Shown piece after piece: positions 17,611-27,008 of a stretch of 43,667 nucleotides of DNA (positions are counted from its first letter, which is position 1; each line of letters starts with the position of its first letter). Origin of the DNA: Acidimicrobiia bacterium (GTDB taxonomy: Bacteria > Actinomycetota > Acidimicrobiia > IMCC26256 > JAGNEX01); the NCBI GenBank assembly GCA_018003035.1, contig JAGNEX010000021.1, forward strand, positions 1-43,667, in the 5' to 3' direction. Both the position numbers and the translations under genes were made by a program. Under the pieces are notes generated by a model. That model did not search any database and had not been told where the DNA came from. It saw only the letters and a list, made by a program, of their open reading frames with translations.

Positions 17611-17675
17611 CGATACCGCCCGTTTCCGGCGGATCCCCGCCGAGCGAGCGCCGCGCACAACATCGATGCACCGAC

Positions 17676-17707
17676 GTCACCCCGTACCCGAATAGGTGCG
17701 GGGTGAC
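17676..17707. terminator. Strong hairpin between convergent genes, probable two-way terminator
   Basis: GTCACCCCGTACC (17676-17688) pairs with GGTGCGGGGTGAC (17695-17707) over 13 positions with one T-G wobble and a 6-base loop. It lies midway between the stops of the methyltransferase and EAL genes. No T-tract follows on either strand, so termination is inferred from position and stem strength. Confidence 0.55.
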
Positions 17708-17784
17708 CGTTGTGTTGGCCTCAGATGTGGGCGACTGGGCGAGCTAGCCGTCGTCACCTACCCGTCGAGCCCCGGGGGTTCGGA

Positions 17785-20700
17785 TCAGCGGAGGCCGAGG
17801 GCTTTGATCAGATCTGAGAGCGGCATCGGCTTGGCGAACAGGTACCCCTGCGCATGTCTCAGACCGTGTTGGCGCAGGGTGTCGAGCTCTCGCTGGTCCT
17901 CGACACCTTCGATCATGATTTCGATGCCAGCCTGTCCAGCAGCTCGTACCAGGTTGGTCAGGAGCGCATCAGAATCTCCACCTCCGCCCGGGAAACTGAC
18001 CGCCCGTCGGTCCACTTTCACAACGTCGAAACCGGCTTGTCGCGCATAAGCAAGCGCTTCGGGACCGCCGACAAAGTCGTCGAGTGCCGTCACGACTCCG
18101 AGCGACCGAAGACGTCGGACACCGGGACCGATCGACCGGTCGGCGGCGAGGAACGCCCGCTCAGGCACCTCGATCATCAGGCGCGATGGGGCGATCTGTT
18201 CCTCTTGCAGAACGTCGGCGAGGCGCTCCACATAGTGGACATCGCGCAATTCCTTCTCGGAGGTGTTGAGAGCGAGGGAAATGTTGGCGCCCCGCCGGAT
18301 GAGGGACGCCAGGTCGCGTAACGCTCTGGTGCTGATCCACGTCCCGAGCTGAGCGATGAACCCGGCGCGGTACACAACTTCGAAGAAGTCTGCAGGGGTG
18401 AGCACACCGCGTTCAGGGTGACGCCATCGGGCGAGGGCCTCGACGGCTGCCACTTGGCCGGTCTCGACCGCGATAACGGGGTGGTACCAAACTTCGAACT
18501 CGTTGTGGTCAAGCGCCTCGGTGAGCCTGGCGCCCCATGTCTGATCGAACGGCTCGTTGGCGTAGGCAGTCTCGATGTCGCCGCCCCGCTGTTTGCTCGC
18601 TTCGAGTGCCTGCATGGCTCGCTGATACGAGGTCAACGGATCCGACTGACCACGTCCGTGGTCGATGGCCATCCCGACCGAGGTGTGGAGGCGGATCTGA
18701 GCACCCCGGATCACTACCGGGTCAGAGAGCACCTTGCGGATACTCACCGCCAGATCATGGACCTGGGGCGCGTGTCTGTCGACCAGCAGCACGGCAATCG
18801 TGTCCCGGCCCACGCGGGCGATCAGGTCGCGGGGCGTCAACATCGGGCGGACGCGCCGCGTCAGTTCGATCATCGTCCGGTTCGCCGCACCGGCATGTAG
18901 CCGTTCGTCCAAGGTCGAGATGCCAGCCAGTTCCACGGCGATCACGGCAACCACGTCGCTCGAACTGCCCAGATCCTGCACTACTTGGAGAACCCGCCTG
19001 CCGAGCGCGACGCGGGTGGCGAGCCCCGTTTCGGGGTCGAGTTGAGCAATGACGGCTGTGCTGCGTTCGTGTGCGCGCTGACCAGTGACATCCCTGGCCG
19101 CAATCACGAATCCGCCGATAGCTTCGACATCGCGTTCGTCGCGAACCGACACGTCGAGTACACGAACCTCGCCGCCTGCAGCCCGAATGACCAGTTCACC
19201 GCTCCGTTCGATCGGGCCGGACGGTCGGTCCGGGCGCCCGATCTGCGCTAACGCCGCCAACAGGCCACGGTCGACGTCGACGATGGTGCCGGAGAACTCG
19301 CGAATGTGGCGTCCGATCAACCGGGAAGGCTCAACCCCGAGGACCGAAGAAACAGCGCTGCTGGCGAACTGCAGCCGCCCTTCAGAATCGAGGACACCAA
19401 TCGCATCCCCTGAGGTTTGTACCAACGCCCGAAATCTCGCCTCCGCGGCCAGCCGCTTCGCTTCGGCCTGGCGCCGCTGGGTCGTTTCTCGAGCGTTCAG
19501 GACGACACCGCGAATCTCAGGCTCGTTGCGCAGGTCAAGACCCGAAATCTCAAACCACCGGGTCACGCCAGCGGCGTCAACAAGGCGAACCTCGAGGTTG
19601 AGCGGCGCCTCGCCGGCACGGATAGCGGCGAGCCATTCCGCTGCGCGCTGCTGGTCCTCGCCCAGAACGACTCCCAACCAAGGAGTCCCTAGCAGCATCG
19701 TGTCCTTGCGACGCAAGAGCCGCTCGGCGGCAGGTGACACAAAGTTCCAGTTGGATGCATCGTCGACGACGGCGACGATGTCCTGGGCATGCTCTATGAG
19801 AGTGCGGAAGCGTCGCTCGCCACGCGCCCGCGCATCCGATGCTTGGACGGCCAACAGCGAATCGGTTTCCCGTGCGGCCGCTCCAACCGTCGCGAGACGA
19901 GCTCGGTCGCCCCTCGACAGCTTGCGGCGCTGAGCCACCACGACGATCGCTGGCCGTTCACCTTCTGCAACGGCGACACCGCTCGCCTGGGCGAAATGCG
20001 CGTCCAGGGGCAGTTCCCCAGAATCGAACCGGACGACGTCGTGAGCGGCCAACGACGCCAACCGGGTGTCGGAGATGACCGCGCCGTGTCTGACCGGTGT
20101 CACACGTTGAGGAGCGGCACGGTCGAGAAACGCCGTTACCGCGTAGGCGCCTTCGACGGGAGTAACCAGAAGAACCTTGCCGTCTCGCTTGCCGACGGCG
20201 TCGTCGACGGCTTGGAGTAGGACCGCGCCGCGGTCCTGCGCCGACGCTGCACGAACGAGCCGGGCGACGAGCTCTCCGTCGCGAACCGGTTCATGTTCGA
20301 GGCGGGTTTGTCTGGCTCGCAGGATGGCCCAGACGACCGCCACGTTGGCCGTCGCCCATCCCAGGAAGAAGATCTGCAGACCTCGTTCGCTGACGGAATG
20401 TTCGCTCGCGACGACCGCTGCGAGGGGCGCCGCAAGGAGGGCGACCAACAGCACGATGAGCCATGCGCGGTCGAGGATCGATCGCTTGGTCTCGTCCTCG
20501 TCTGCCTCATCGTCGACCAACAGCGAACCCCCAGCCGCCGCGCACAGCAACAAGACGATGCCGACGGTTAGGGCGACGTCTTGAAGGCCAGAAGCGACAT
20601 CACCCAGCAGTTGCGGACCTGCAAGGACCGCGGCAACGCAGACCGAGAATGCGCCCAGGTGCAGGAAAGCTCGAGACGCGGGGAGCTTCTGGACTCCCAA

Positions 20701-21495
20701 CACGGGGCGCACCACCCAAGCTGCGCACAGAGACGCCGCAATTCCCCACGCCAACAGCCACCATTGGTCGCCGGTTGCGTCGGTCGCCACCTCGAGGAAG
20801 GACAAGCCCCAGACCGCAAGGACCAAGCCCGCGGCGGCCAAGATGGCGTTAGCTCGACCACTCACCCGCCGGTCAACGTCGGCGATTGTGCCGATGCGGC
20901 TGATGGCAACGCCGAGCAGCAGGACAGCAGCGATACCAACCGCTGCTACCAGCGGGACGGGCCCGTCCGGGTCCCCGATCGATCGAAGTCGTGCGATGGT
21001 GATCGCGGCGCCGGTGAGGGCAAGCCCGGACGCAACGGGCACCCAAAGCCTCGACAGACCGGTTTTGGCGATGATCACTCCTGCAGCAACGAGTGTCGCT
21101 GCCAGCATGAGCGCGGCGGCAGCTTTGCCACCCAACAAGACAGCGGCGATACCGACGACGGCGCCTGTAAGCGCTGCCAGGCGCGAGAACCCGACTGGAT
21201 TGCCGCCGGGTGTGCCACGCAGTTGGCTGAGGAGCGCGTCGGAGCGGCCGTCCTGAAGTACGGGTTCGAACGGAGGGATGACCTCGTCCTCAACGTGCTG
21301 AGGCATCGGCGCAATCGTCTGCGCCAAGACATTGGCTGGAGGGCCTGTCGGAGCGTCCGCTGGGACCTCGCTGAAATGCATGGCGAGGCCCGCCGGCAGC
21401 CAGGAGGCTTGACCTGCAGGGGGGTCCTGTTCGCCGGGTGCGCCAAAGCCAGCGCCGGCGGCGCCGTGTCGGGAATCGCTAGAAGGTGCGCTCAA
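17785..21495 (-). CDS. Membrane PAS-PAS-GGDEF-EAL protein, probable c-di-GMP phosphodiesterase
   Basis: A 1236-residue protein; TTG start (21493-21495) with GAAGGG 7 bases upstream. Order: disordered N-terminus (1-100); about ten to eleven membrane helices (104-395); a GAF-like region (about 405-550); PAS 1 (about 563-675) and PAS 2 (about 685-805); a degenerate GGDEF domain (about 815-975), whose signature reads GRDTI (896-900); and an EAL domain (about 985-1236). EAL catalytic residues look complete: EAL (1019-1021), Asn1077, Glu1109, Asp1139-Asp1140, Lys1160, Glu1196 and QGY (1216-1218); loop 6 is DDFVGG rather than DDFGTG. So diguanylate cyclase activity is unlikely and cyclic di-GMP hydrolysis is plausible, with the GGDEF part perhaps binding GTP. 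The input signal is unknown. Confidence 0.88.
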   Translation of the reverse strand: MSAPSSDSRHGAAGAGFGAPGEQDPPAGQASWLPAGLAMHFSEVPADAPTGPPANVLAQTIAPMPQHVEDEVIPPFEPVLQDGRSDALLSQLRGTPGGNPVGFSRLAALTGAVVGIAAVLLGGKAAAALMLAATLVAAGVIIAKTGLSRLWVPVASGLALTGAAITIARLRSIGDPDGPVPLVAAVGIAAVLLLGVAISRIGTIADVDRRVSGRANAILAAAGLVLAVWGLSFLEVATDATGDQWWLLAWGIAASLCAAWVVRPVLGVQKLPASRAFLHLGAFSVCVAAVLAGPQLLGDVASGLQDVALTVGIVLLLCAAAGGSLLVDDEADEDETKRSILDRAWLIVLLVALLAAPLAAVVASEHSVSERGLQIFFLGWATANVAVVWAILRARQTRLEHEPVRDGELVARLVRAASAQDRGAVLLQAVDDAVGKRDGKVLLVTPVEGAYAVTAFLDRAAPQRVTPVRHGAVISDTRLASLAAHDVVRFDSGELPLDAHFAQASGVAVAEGERPAIVVVAQRRKLSRGDRARLATVGAAARETDSLLAVQASDARARGERRFRTLIEHAQDIVAVVDDASNWNFVSPAAERLLRRKDTMLLGTPWLGVVLGEDQQRAAEWLAAIRAGEAPLNLEVRLVDAAGVTRWFEISGLDLRNEPEIRGVVLNARETTQRRQAEAKRLAAEARFRALVQTSGDAIGVLDSEGRLQFASSAVSSVLGVEPSRLIGRHIREFSGTIVDVDRGLLAALAQIGRPDRPSGPIERSGELVIRAAGGEVRVLDVSVRDERDVEAIGGFVIAARDVTGQRAHERSTAVIAQLDPETGLATRVALGRRVLQVVQDLGSSSDVVAVIAVELAGISTLDERLHAGAANRTMIELTRRVRPMLTPRDLIARVGRDTIAVLLVDRHAPQVHDLAVSIRKVLSDPVVIRGAQIRLHTSVGMAIDHGRGQSDPLTSYQRAMQALEASKQRGGDIETAYANEPFDQTWGARLTEALDHNEFEVWYHPVIAVETGQVAAVEALARWRHPERGVLTPADFFEVVYRAGFIAQLGTWISTRALRDLASLIRRGANISLALNTSEKELRDVHYVERLADVLQEEQIAPSRLMIEVPERAFLAADRSIGPGVRRLRSLGVVTALDDFVGGPEALAYARQAGFDVVKVDRRAVSFPGGGGDSDALLTNLVRAAGQAGIEIMIEGVEDQRELDTLRQHGLRHAQGYLFAKPMPLSDLIKALGLR

Positions 21496-21834
21496 ACCAC
21501 TGCCCTTCTCGTGGGTGCCGACATCCCGGTAGGTGGTTTCGTGCTGCCGGCGTCCGCGGGGTGACGCCCGATGTGATTCATGGGCGTGTTATCGACGCAC
21601 TCGGGCACCGACTGAACCTGGATCCGGCGAAACCTGCGCTGCGACGTGGGCTAATCGTGAAAGTGCCCAGGTCACCCAGAGGACTGCCCAATATCATTCC
21701 AGGCCACAGCAATATTGGACCTTAGACCGAACGGTCGGTGGGGTCCCATGCAAGACCCCACCAAGCGCATCGTGACTGCACGTGAGACGCGAACGCGCCA
21801 GAACAAACAGACTCAGGGCTGGTCTGGAGCCACG
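21496..21834. promoter_or_regulatory. Intergenic region with two inverted repeats, upstream of the EAL gene
   Basis: 339 bases with no gene. CCAATAT (21688-21694) and ATATTGG (21712-21718) form a perfect 7-bp inverted repeat with a 17-base gap, an AT-rich spot in GC-rich DNA and a candidate operator for the EAL gene. GGTGGGGTC (21737-21745) and GACCCCACC (21754-21762) form a 9-bp stem with an 8-base loop; it lies 73 bases past the stop of the dehydrogenase gene and may end the ilv transcript, although no T-run follows. Confidence 0.45.
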
Positions 21835-22698
21835 TCAGCCGATCTCGGTCTCTCCGACGGCGAGCGCTCCCGCTGCACCCCAATCAGCGTCGGGGCCGTA
21901 TACCGCCAGCGCTTGCTCAAAACGGTCCAAAACCGAGCGATTCAGCGGCATTCCCAGACCCGCGCCGTCAAGCAGCGCCCGCCCGATGCGGAGGTCCTTG
22001 ATCGAATGAGCGAGGCGAAACCCCGGATTCAGATCGCCAGCCAACAGCTTTGGGATGGCCCGATCGAGCTGCCACGAGCCGCCCGATCCTTCAAGAACCA
22101 TTTCGCGGACGACGTGCGGGTCGACGCCCGCGGCCCTGGCCATCGCCATGCCTTCAGCGGCGATCGCCATATTCGCGGCCGCGAGGTAGTTGTTAACTGC
22201 CTTAACTACCTGTCCAGCCCCACTGTCGCCCACGCGGGTGATGGCACCCGGTCGACCGAGCACCGACAGCAGCGGGAGGACCCGTTCAAAGGCCTCCTCA
22301 TCGCCGCCGACCCAGATGGCCAACGTCCCCTCAGCAGCGCCGGTTGGCCCGCCGGAGACCGGTGCGTCGAGGTAGGCGACCCCCTGATCGTGCAGGATGT
22401 TCTGATGCGAACGGGCGGCTGCAGGCGAAATGGTTGACATGTCCAGCCAGACCGCACCGGGTTGCAGACAGCCGGTCGCATCGTCGATGGCCGCTCGGAC
22501 TTCGGGTGAGTCAGGAAGCACCGAACAGACGACCGCGGCGCCGTCCACCGCGAGGGCGATGTCGGCCACGACCGTCCAACCTGTGTCGGCGAGCCGATCC
22601 GGAACGCGAGAACGGACCACGACATCGTGGCCCGCCTCGATCAAATTGGAAACCATCGGGGCGCCCATCAAACCTGCGCCGATGAACGCAACCCGCAT
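21835..22698 (-). CDS. NAD(P)-dependent beta-hydroxyacid dehydrogenase (3-hydroxyisobutyrate dehydrogenase family)
   Basis: A 287-residue soluble enzyme. The N-terminus has the dinucleotide motif VAFIGAGLMGAPMVSNL (residues 3-19). DAPVSGG (about 112-118) is the substrate-binding signature, and VVKAVNN (about 164-170) has the catalytic Lys. Members oxidise 3-hydroxyisobutyrate or reduce tartronate semialdehyde; the specificity cannot be fixed from motifs. The start lies 4 bases after the ilvC stop, with GGGGGG of the ilvC end as a ribosome site, so it is the last gene of the ilv operon. That position hints at branched-chain metabolism, but this enzyme class normally belongs to valine breakdown. 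Confidence 0.85.
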   Translation of the reverse strand: MRVAFIGAGLMGAPMVSNLIEAGHDVVVRSRVPDRLADTGWTVVADIALAVDGAAVVCSVLPDSPEVRAAIDDATGCLQPGAVWLDMSTISPAAARSHQNILHDQGVAYLDAPVSGGPTGAAEGTLAIWVGGDEEAFERVLPLLSVLGRPGAITRVGDSGAGQVVKAVNNYLAAANMAIAAEGMAMARAAGVDPHVVREMVLEGSGGSWQLDRAIPKLLAGDLNPGFRLAHSIKDLRIGRALLDGAGLGMPLNRSVLDRFEQALAVYGPDADWGAAGALAVGETEIG

Positions 22699-22702
22699 GG
22701 CG

Positions 22703-23821
<1,119 letters not shown>

Positions 23822-23885
23822 TCAGGTTCCGGCCTGTAGGCGTAGCTGTGGATCATAGGACCGACGCTGAAATTGGCGCTATCTG

Positions 23886-24401
23886 CTAGATGGCAGACGC
23901 GACCCTCAGCTGGCGCGATGTCGTCCCAAGTTTTGGTAGGGCGACGAGACCCGTGCGCTGGACGTCGGTGATGCCGAAAGGTTCGAGCAGCGTTTCGAGC
24001 GTGTCAAGGGTGTCGGGATGATCCGCGCTCATCAGCATCATTGCGGTGGCTCCGACGTCGACAACCTGAGCATCGAACAGATTGGCCAACTCGATGACTT
24101 TGGAGCGCTGTTCAATGTCGGCGTTGACCGTCACCAGCATCATTTCCCGCTCGACGGAGTAGTCGGGCGCCAGGTGGGAGATCTTGATGACGGGGACCAG
24201 CTTGTTGAGCTGTTTGGTGATCATTTCGAGTGGAGCAGACTCGACGTCGACAACGATCGTCATCCGGCTGTAGCGCTCGTCGTCGGTCGGGCTGACCGCA
24301 AGCGACACGATGTTGAAACCGCGCCGCGAAAACAAGCCAGCAATTCGCGTCAAGACTCCAGGCCGGTTCAGCACAAGGACGCTCAGAATGTGATGTTGCA
24401 C
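23886..24401 (-). CDS. ilvN: Acetolactate synthase small (regulatory) subunit
   Basis: A 171-residue partner of IlvB. The N-terminal ACT domain (residues 3-75) has HILSVLVLNRPGVLTRIAGLFSRRGFNIVSL, the valine-binding pattern; the second, C-terminal ferredoxin-like domain (about 85-160) is also present. It activates the large subunit and gives feedback inhibition by valine in the family. Start is GTG (24399-24401), 2 bases after the ilvB stop, with AAGAGG 7 bases upstream inside the end of ilvB, so translation is coupled. Confidence 0.96.
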   Translation of the reverse strand: MQHHILSVLVLNRPGVLTRIAGLFSRRGFNIVSLAVSPTDDERYSRMTIVVDVESAPLEMITKQLNKLVPVIKISHLAPDYSVEREMMLVTVNADIEQRSKVIELANLFDAQVVDVGATAMMLMSADHPDTLDTLETLLEPFGITDVQRTGLVALPKLGTTSRQLRVASAI

Positions 24402-24403
24402 GT

Positions 24404-26134
24404 TTAGGCCTCTTCAGGTCCGAGGATGATCTCGTCATTGGACTTACCCGACGGCACCATTGGAAAGACCTTCTCGCGGTAGTCGGTGCGAAAGTCGATC
24501 ACCACCGGGCGGTCGTTGATGGCATTGGCCTTCTCGATCACCGCGTCGACGTCGCCTGGGTGGTCGCAACGAAACGCAGCACACCCCATCGACTCTGCCC
24601 ATTTGACGTAATCGGGCAGGTCCGGCGACAGGTAGACCTCTGAGTACCGCTCCTCATAGAACAGCTCCTGCCACTGACGCACCATGCCCAGGTACGAGTT
24701 GTTCAAAATGGCGATCTTGACCGGGATCTGCTCGACCGACGCACACACCAGCTCCTGAGCGGTCATCTGGAAGCAGCCGTCGCCATCCACACCCCACACC
24801 GTGCGCTCGGGCATAGCGACTTTGGCTCCGATGGCGGCCGGCACTGCGAAACCCATCGTGCCCAGACCACCGGAGTTGATCCAGGTGTAGGGCTCGGTGA
24901 AGTGCCAAAACTGTGCCGCCCACATCTGGTGCTGGCCCACGCCCGCGGCGACGATGGTGTCTGCCGGGCTGAGGTCGCGAAGGCGTTCCAACACGAACTG
25001 TGGCTTCAGGGGCCCGTCCGGCTCTTGGACGTAACGCAATGGGTATTCGGTCTTCCAGCCCTGAACGACGTCAAGCCACTCTTGCCGCTCGATCGCGTCT
25101 GGCCCGGTGTGGTCCGCGCGGACCTCGTCGATGATCGCCTCGATGATGATGCGGGCATCACCGACGATGGGGACGTCTGGTTGGCGGACCTTGCCCAGCT
25201 CGGCGGGGTCGATATCGACATGGATGATCTTCGCGTCGGGAGCGAACGCGTCGAGCTTGCCGGTGACCCTGTCATCGAAACGAGCACCCAAGGTGATCAG
25301 CAGATCGGAGCGCTGCATCGAGGTGACGGCGCTGTACATACCGTGCATGCCTGGCATGCCCAGGTGCAGCGGGTGCCCATCGGGGAACGCTCCCCTGGCC
25401 ATGAGGGTGGTCACCACAGGAATGTTGGTGAGCTCGGCAAGCTCCCGCAGCGCCTCGGCTGCCCGCGCCTTGAGGATGCCACCTCCGGCATAGATCACCG
25501 GCCGTCGAGACTGGGCGATCAGCTGAGCGGCCTGTTTGATCTGTTTGGGATGCCCTTTGAGGGTCGGCTTGTAACCGGGGAGATCGACGCCGTCGGGCCA
25601 GAACCATTCCATCGTTTCGGTGAGGACGTCCTTTGGAACGTCGACCAGAACAGGGCCGGGTCGCCCAGTTGTGGCGATGTGAAAGGCTTCGCGGATGACG
25701 TTTGGGATGTCGGCGGCGCTTTGAACCAGCCAATTGTGTTTGGTCACCGGCATGGTGATGCCGGTGATGTCGACCTCTTGAAAGGCGTCGGTACCGATGC
25801 CAGCGCGGCTGACCTGACCGGTGATCGCCACCATGGGAATTGAGTCGATATAGGCATCGGCGAGTGGCGTCACGATGTTGGTCGCACCCGGACCGCTCGT
25901 CACCATGCAGACCCCGGGGCGTCCCGAGGCGTGTGCGTAGCCTTCGGCCATGTGGCCAGCGCCCTGTTCGTGACGTACCAAAATGTGGCGGATCGGCGAT
26001 TCGATGATCGGGTCATACGCGGGCAGGATGGCACCACCGGGCAGTCCAAAGATGACCTCGACGCCCTCGTGTTCAAGGCTTTTGATCAGGGCCTGCGCTC
26101 CGGTGAGCACGGTTCCCGGCCTTATGTCGCTCAT
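24404..26134 (-). CDS. ilvB: Acetolactate synthase large subunit
   Basis: Thiamine-diphosphate enzyme joining two pyruvates, or pyruvate and 2-oxobutyrate; first common step of branched-chain synthesis. 576 residues, normal length. N-terminal PYR domain with [16 protein letters not shown] and the catalytic Glu in [14 protein letters not shown] (about residue 56); middle FAD-binding domain; C-terminal PP domain with the metal/ThDP motif [12 protein letters not shown] ... [15 protein letters not shown] (about 450-485). GAGGAA precedes the ATG by 5 bases. First gene of ilvB-ilvN-ilvC-dehydrogenase. No leader peptide rich in Leu, Ile or Val codons is seen upstream, so classical attenuation is unlikely. 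Confidence 0.97.
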   Translation of the reverse strand: MSDIRPGTVLTGAQALIKSLEHEGVEVIFGLPGGAILPAYDPIIESPIRHILVRHEQGAGHMAEGYAHASGRPGVCMVTSGPGATNIVTPLADAYIDSIPMVAITGQVSRAGIGTDAFQEVDITGITMPVTKHNWLVQSAADIPNVIREAFHIATTGRPGPVLVDVPKDVLTETMEWFWPDGVDLPGYKPTLKGHPKQIKQAAQLIAQSRRPVIYAGGGILKARAAEALRELAELTNIPVVTTLMARGAFPDGHPLHLGMPGMHGMYSAVTSMQRSDLLITLGARFDDRVTGKLDAFAPDAKIIHVDIDPAELGKVRQPDVPIVGDARIIIEAIIDEVRADHTGPDAIERQEWLDVVQGWKTEYPLRYVQEPDGPLKPQFVLERLRDLSPADTIVAAGVGQHQMWAAQFWHFTEPYTWINSGGLGTMGFAVPAAIGAKVAMPERTVWGVDGDGCFQMTAQELVCASVEQIPVKIAILNNSYLGMVRQWQELFYEERYSEVYLSPDLPDYVKWAESMGCAAFRCDHPGDVDAVIEKANAINDRPVVIDFRTDYREKVFPMVPSGKSNDEIILGPEEA

Positions 26135-26550
26135 CAGTTTCCTCGCGTCGTTCGTGAAACTTGTCCGGTGGCCACCCGAACTAGCTCCAACCGGCCGGAC
26201 GATCTAGCCCGCCTCTGTCCCGGACGATCTAGCTCGCCATTGTCATTGTTGATTCGCGTCCCACGCAAACGGCGCGGCGCCCCGTACGCAGCCGGCGCCA
26301 ATGCTCGAGCGCCGACGCCACAGGACTGAGGCGCGAGACAGAATCAACCCCGAGGCTAACGGCTGGAGCCCCAAATCATTCATCGCTTCCAGCGGTAATC
26401 CCCTGGCGTCTTGGACATGGCAAAATCGGGCTGTGCCGACGTCACCGCCCCCCCCGGCTGACCCGTCTTGCGATCCACTGAGGAACGCGGTTCGATCCGC
26501 ACGGATCTCGCCTTATCCAGGCCGAGATACCCACACAAAGAGGACGGCCC
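26135..26550. promoter_or_regulatory. Divergent ilvB / fmdB promoter region with tandem repeat
   Basis: 416 bases without a gene. It contains two near-identical 19-base units, CCGGACGATCTAGCyCGCC at 26195-26213 and 26220-26238, identical except for one C/T, with a 25-base period, 61-104 bases upstream of the ilvB start. A weak promoter for ilvB on the minus strand may be TTGCGT / GACAAT just upstream of the repeats. No riboswitch or leader peptide recognised. Confidence 0.45.
26195..26238. repeat. Two-unit 25-bp-period direct repeat upstream of ilvB
   Basis: Units 26195-26213 and 26220-26238 match at 18 of 19 positions. Spacing of about 2.4 helical turns would put two bound proteins on partly different faces. 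Position suggests an operator or a remnant duplication; which one cannot be told from sequence. Confidence 0.6.
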
Positions 26551-26784
26551 ATGCCGCTGTACGAATTCAGATGTCGCACCTGTGGCGCAACGTTCGAAGA
26601 GCGCCGCACCATGTCTGAGGCCAACGCCGTCGCAGTGTGCCCCGACGGTCATGAGGACTGCGTCAGGCTGCTCTCGGTGTTCAGCTCGACTGGTGGCGCC
26701 TCGGCGCCTACGCCCGCGCCTGCTCGATCGAGGGCCCGGCCCTCTGGCGGCGGATGCGGATCGGGCTGCGGCTGCGCTCATTAG
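26551..26784 (+). CDS. FmdB-family putative zinc-ribbon regulatory protein
   Basis: A 77-residue protein starting MPLYEFRCRTCG, the hallmark of the FmdB/CxxC-CxxC zinc ribbon family. Cys8 and Cys11 form the first knuckle. The usual second CPxC is altered: Cys30-Pro-Asp-Gly-His34 with another Cys at 37, so the metal site may use His or a shifted Cys. The C-terminus is Ala/Pro-rich and ends in GCGSGCGC. AGAGGA lies 6 bases before the ATG. Function in most bacteria is unknown. Single gene, divergent from ilvB and convergent with the small peptide gene. Confidence 0.85.
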   Translation: MPLYEFRCRTCGATFEERRTMSEANAVAVCPDGHEDCVRLLSVFSSTGGASAPTPAPARSRARPSGGGCGSGCGCAH

Positions 26785-26801
26785 GCGACGTCGCGTCGCC
26801 T
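26783..26801 (+). terminator. Hairpin overlapping the fmdB stop
   Basis: AGGCGACG (26783-26790), loop TCG, CGTCGCCT (26794-26801): perfect 8-bp stem starting in the stop codon. No T-tract follows; termination role is inferred. Confidence 0.4.
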
Positions 26802-26819
26802 GGCTCACTTCGCGGCAAA

Positions 26820-26854
26820 GCCCTGGAAATCTGAGCAAATCAGACTCCCAGGGC
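26820..26854. terminator. Two-tier hairpin between convergent fmdB and small peptide gene
   Basis: GCCCTGG (26820-26826) pairs with CCAGGGC (26848-26854); inside, after symmetric 3-base internal loops, TCTGA (26830-26834) pairs with TCAGA (26840-26844) around a 5-base loop. On the minus strand it is followed by TTT. It sits 56 bases past the peptide gene stop and 36 past fmdB, so it likely ends both transcripts. Confidence 0.6.
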
Positions 26855-26909
26855 CCGGCCTAAACAGCTGCCTTCCGGCCGAACTTGAGCTCGACCGTCA
26901 ACACGTTTC

Positions 26910-27008
26910 TTAGAAAAGACCACCGAGAAGGTCGGTCAAAAGGTCGGTCAGCAAGCTGCCGATCAGACCGACAATGATGTCGATGATGAAGCCAAGAATA
27001 AAGTCCAC
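26910..27008 (-). CDS. 32-residue hydrophobic peptide, unknown function
   Basis: GTG start (27006-27008), stop TAA (26910-26912). An AAGGAG site lies 8 bases upstream, as good as those of the core genes here. The product begins MDFILGFIIDIIVGLIG and ends in a repeated LLTD unit and GGLF. It is almost wholly Ile/Leu/Val/Phe/Gly with four Asp and no Lys, Arg or His, so it should be a single acidic membrane-inserting or amphipathic helix. No homologue is recognised. Possible roles: small membrane regulator, toxin-like or bacteriocin-like peptide, or cofactor of the divergent TPM-like protein. Supported by the SD, the following hairpin and an otherwise gene-free interval; not proven to be translated. 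Confidence 0.6.
   Translation of the reverse strand: MDFILGFIIDIIVGLIGSLLTDLLTDLLGGLF

Noticed and set aside
20581..21564. 327-codon plus-strand frame opposite the membrane region of the EAL gene
   Set aside because: Antisense of a helix-rich region; no motif.
24902..25843. 313-codon plus-strand frame opposite ilvB
   Set aside because: Antisense shadow of a highly conserved enzyme gene.
26135..26300. Leader peptide / attenuator for ilvB
   Set aside because: Only very short frames (such as MTMAS) are found; none has a run of Leu, Ile or Val codons, and no terminator-antiterminator pair is visible.
26470..26500. tRNA-like GGTTCGATCC motif upstream of fmdB
   Set aside because: Flanks do not form a T-stem and no acceptor, D or anticodon arms are present. 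No tRNA was found elsewhere either.
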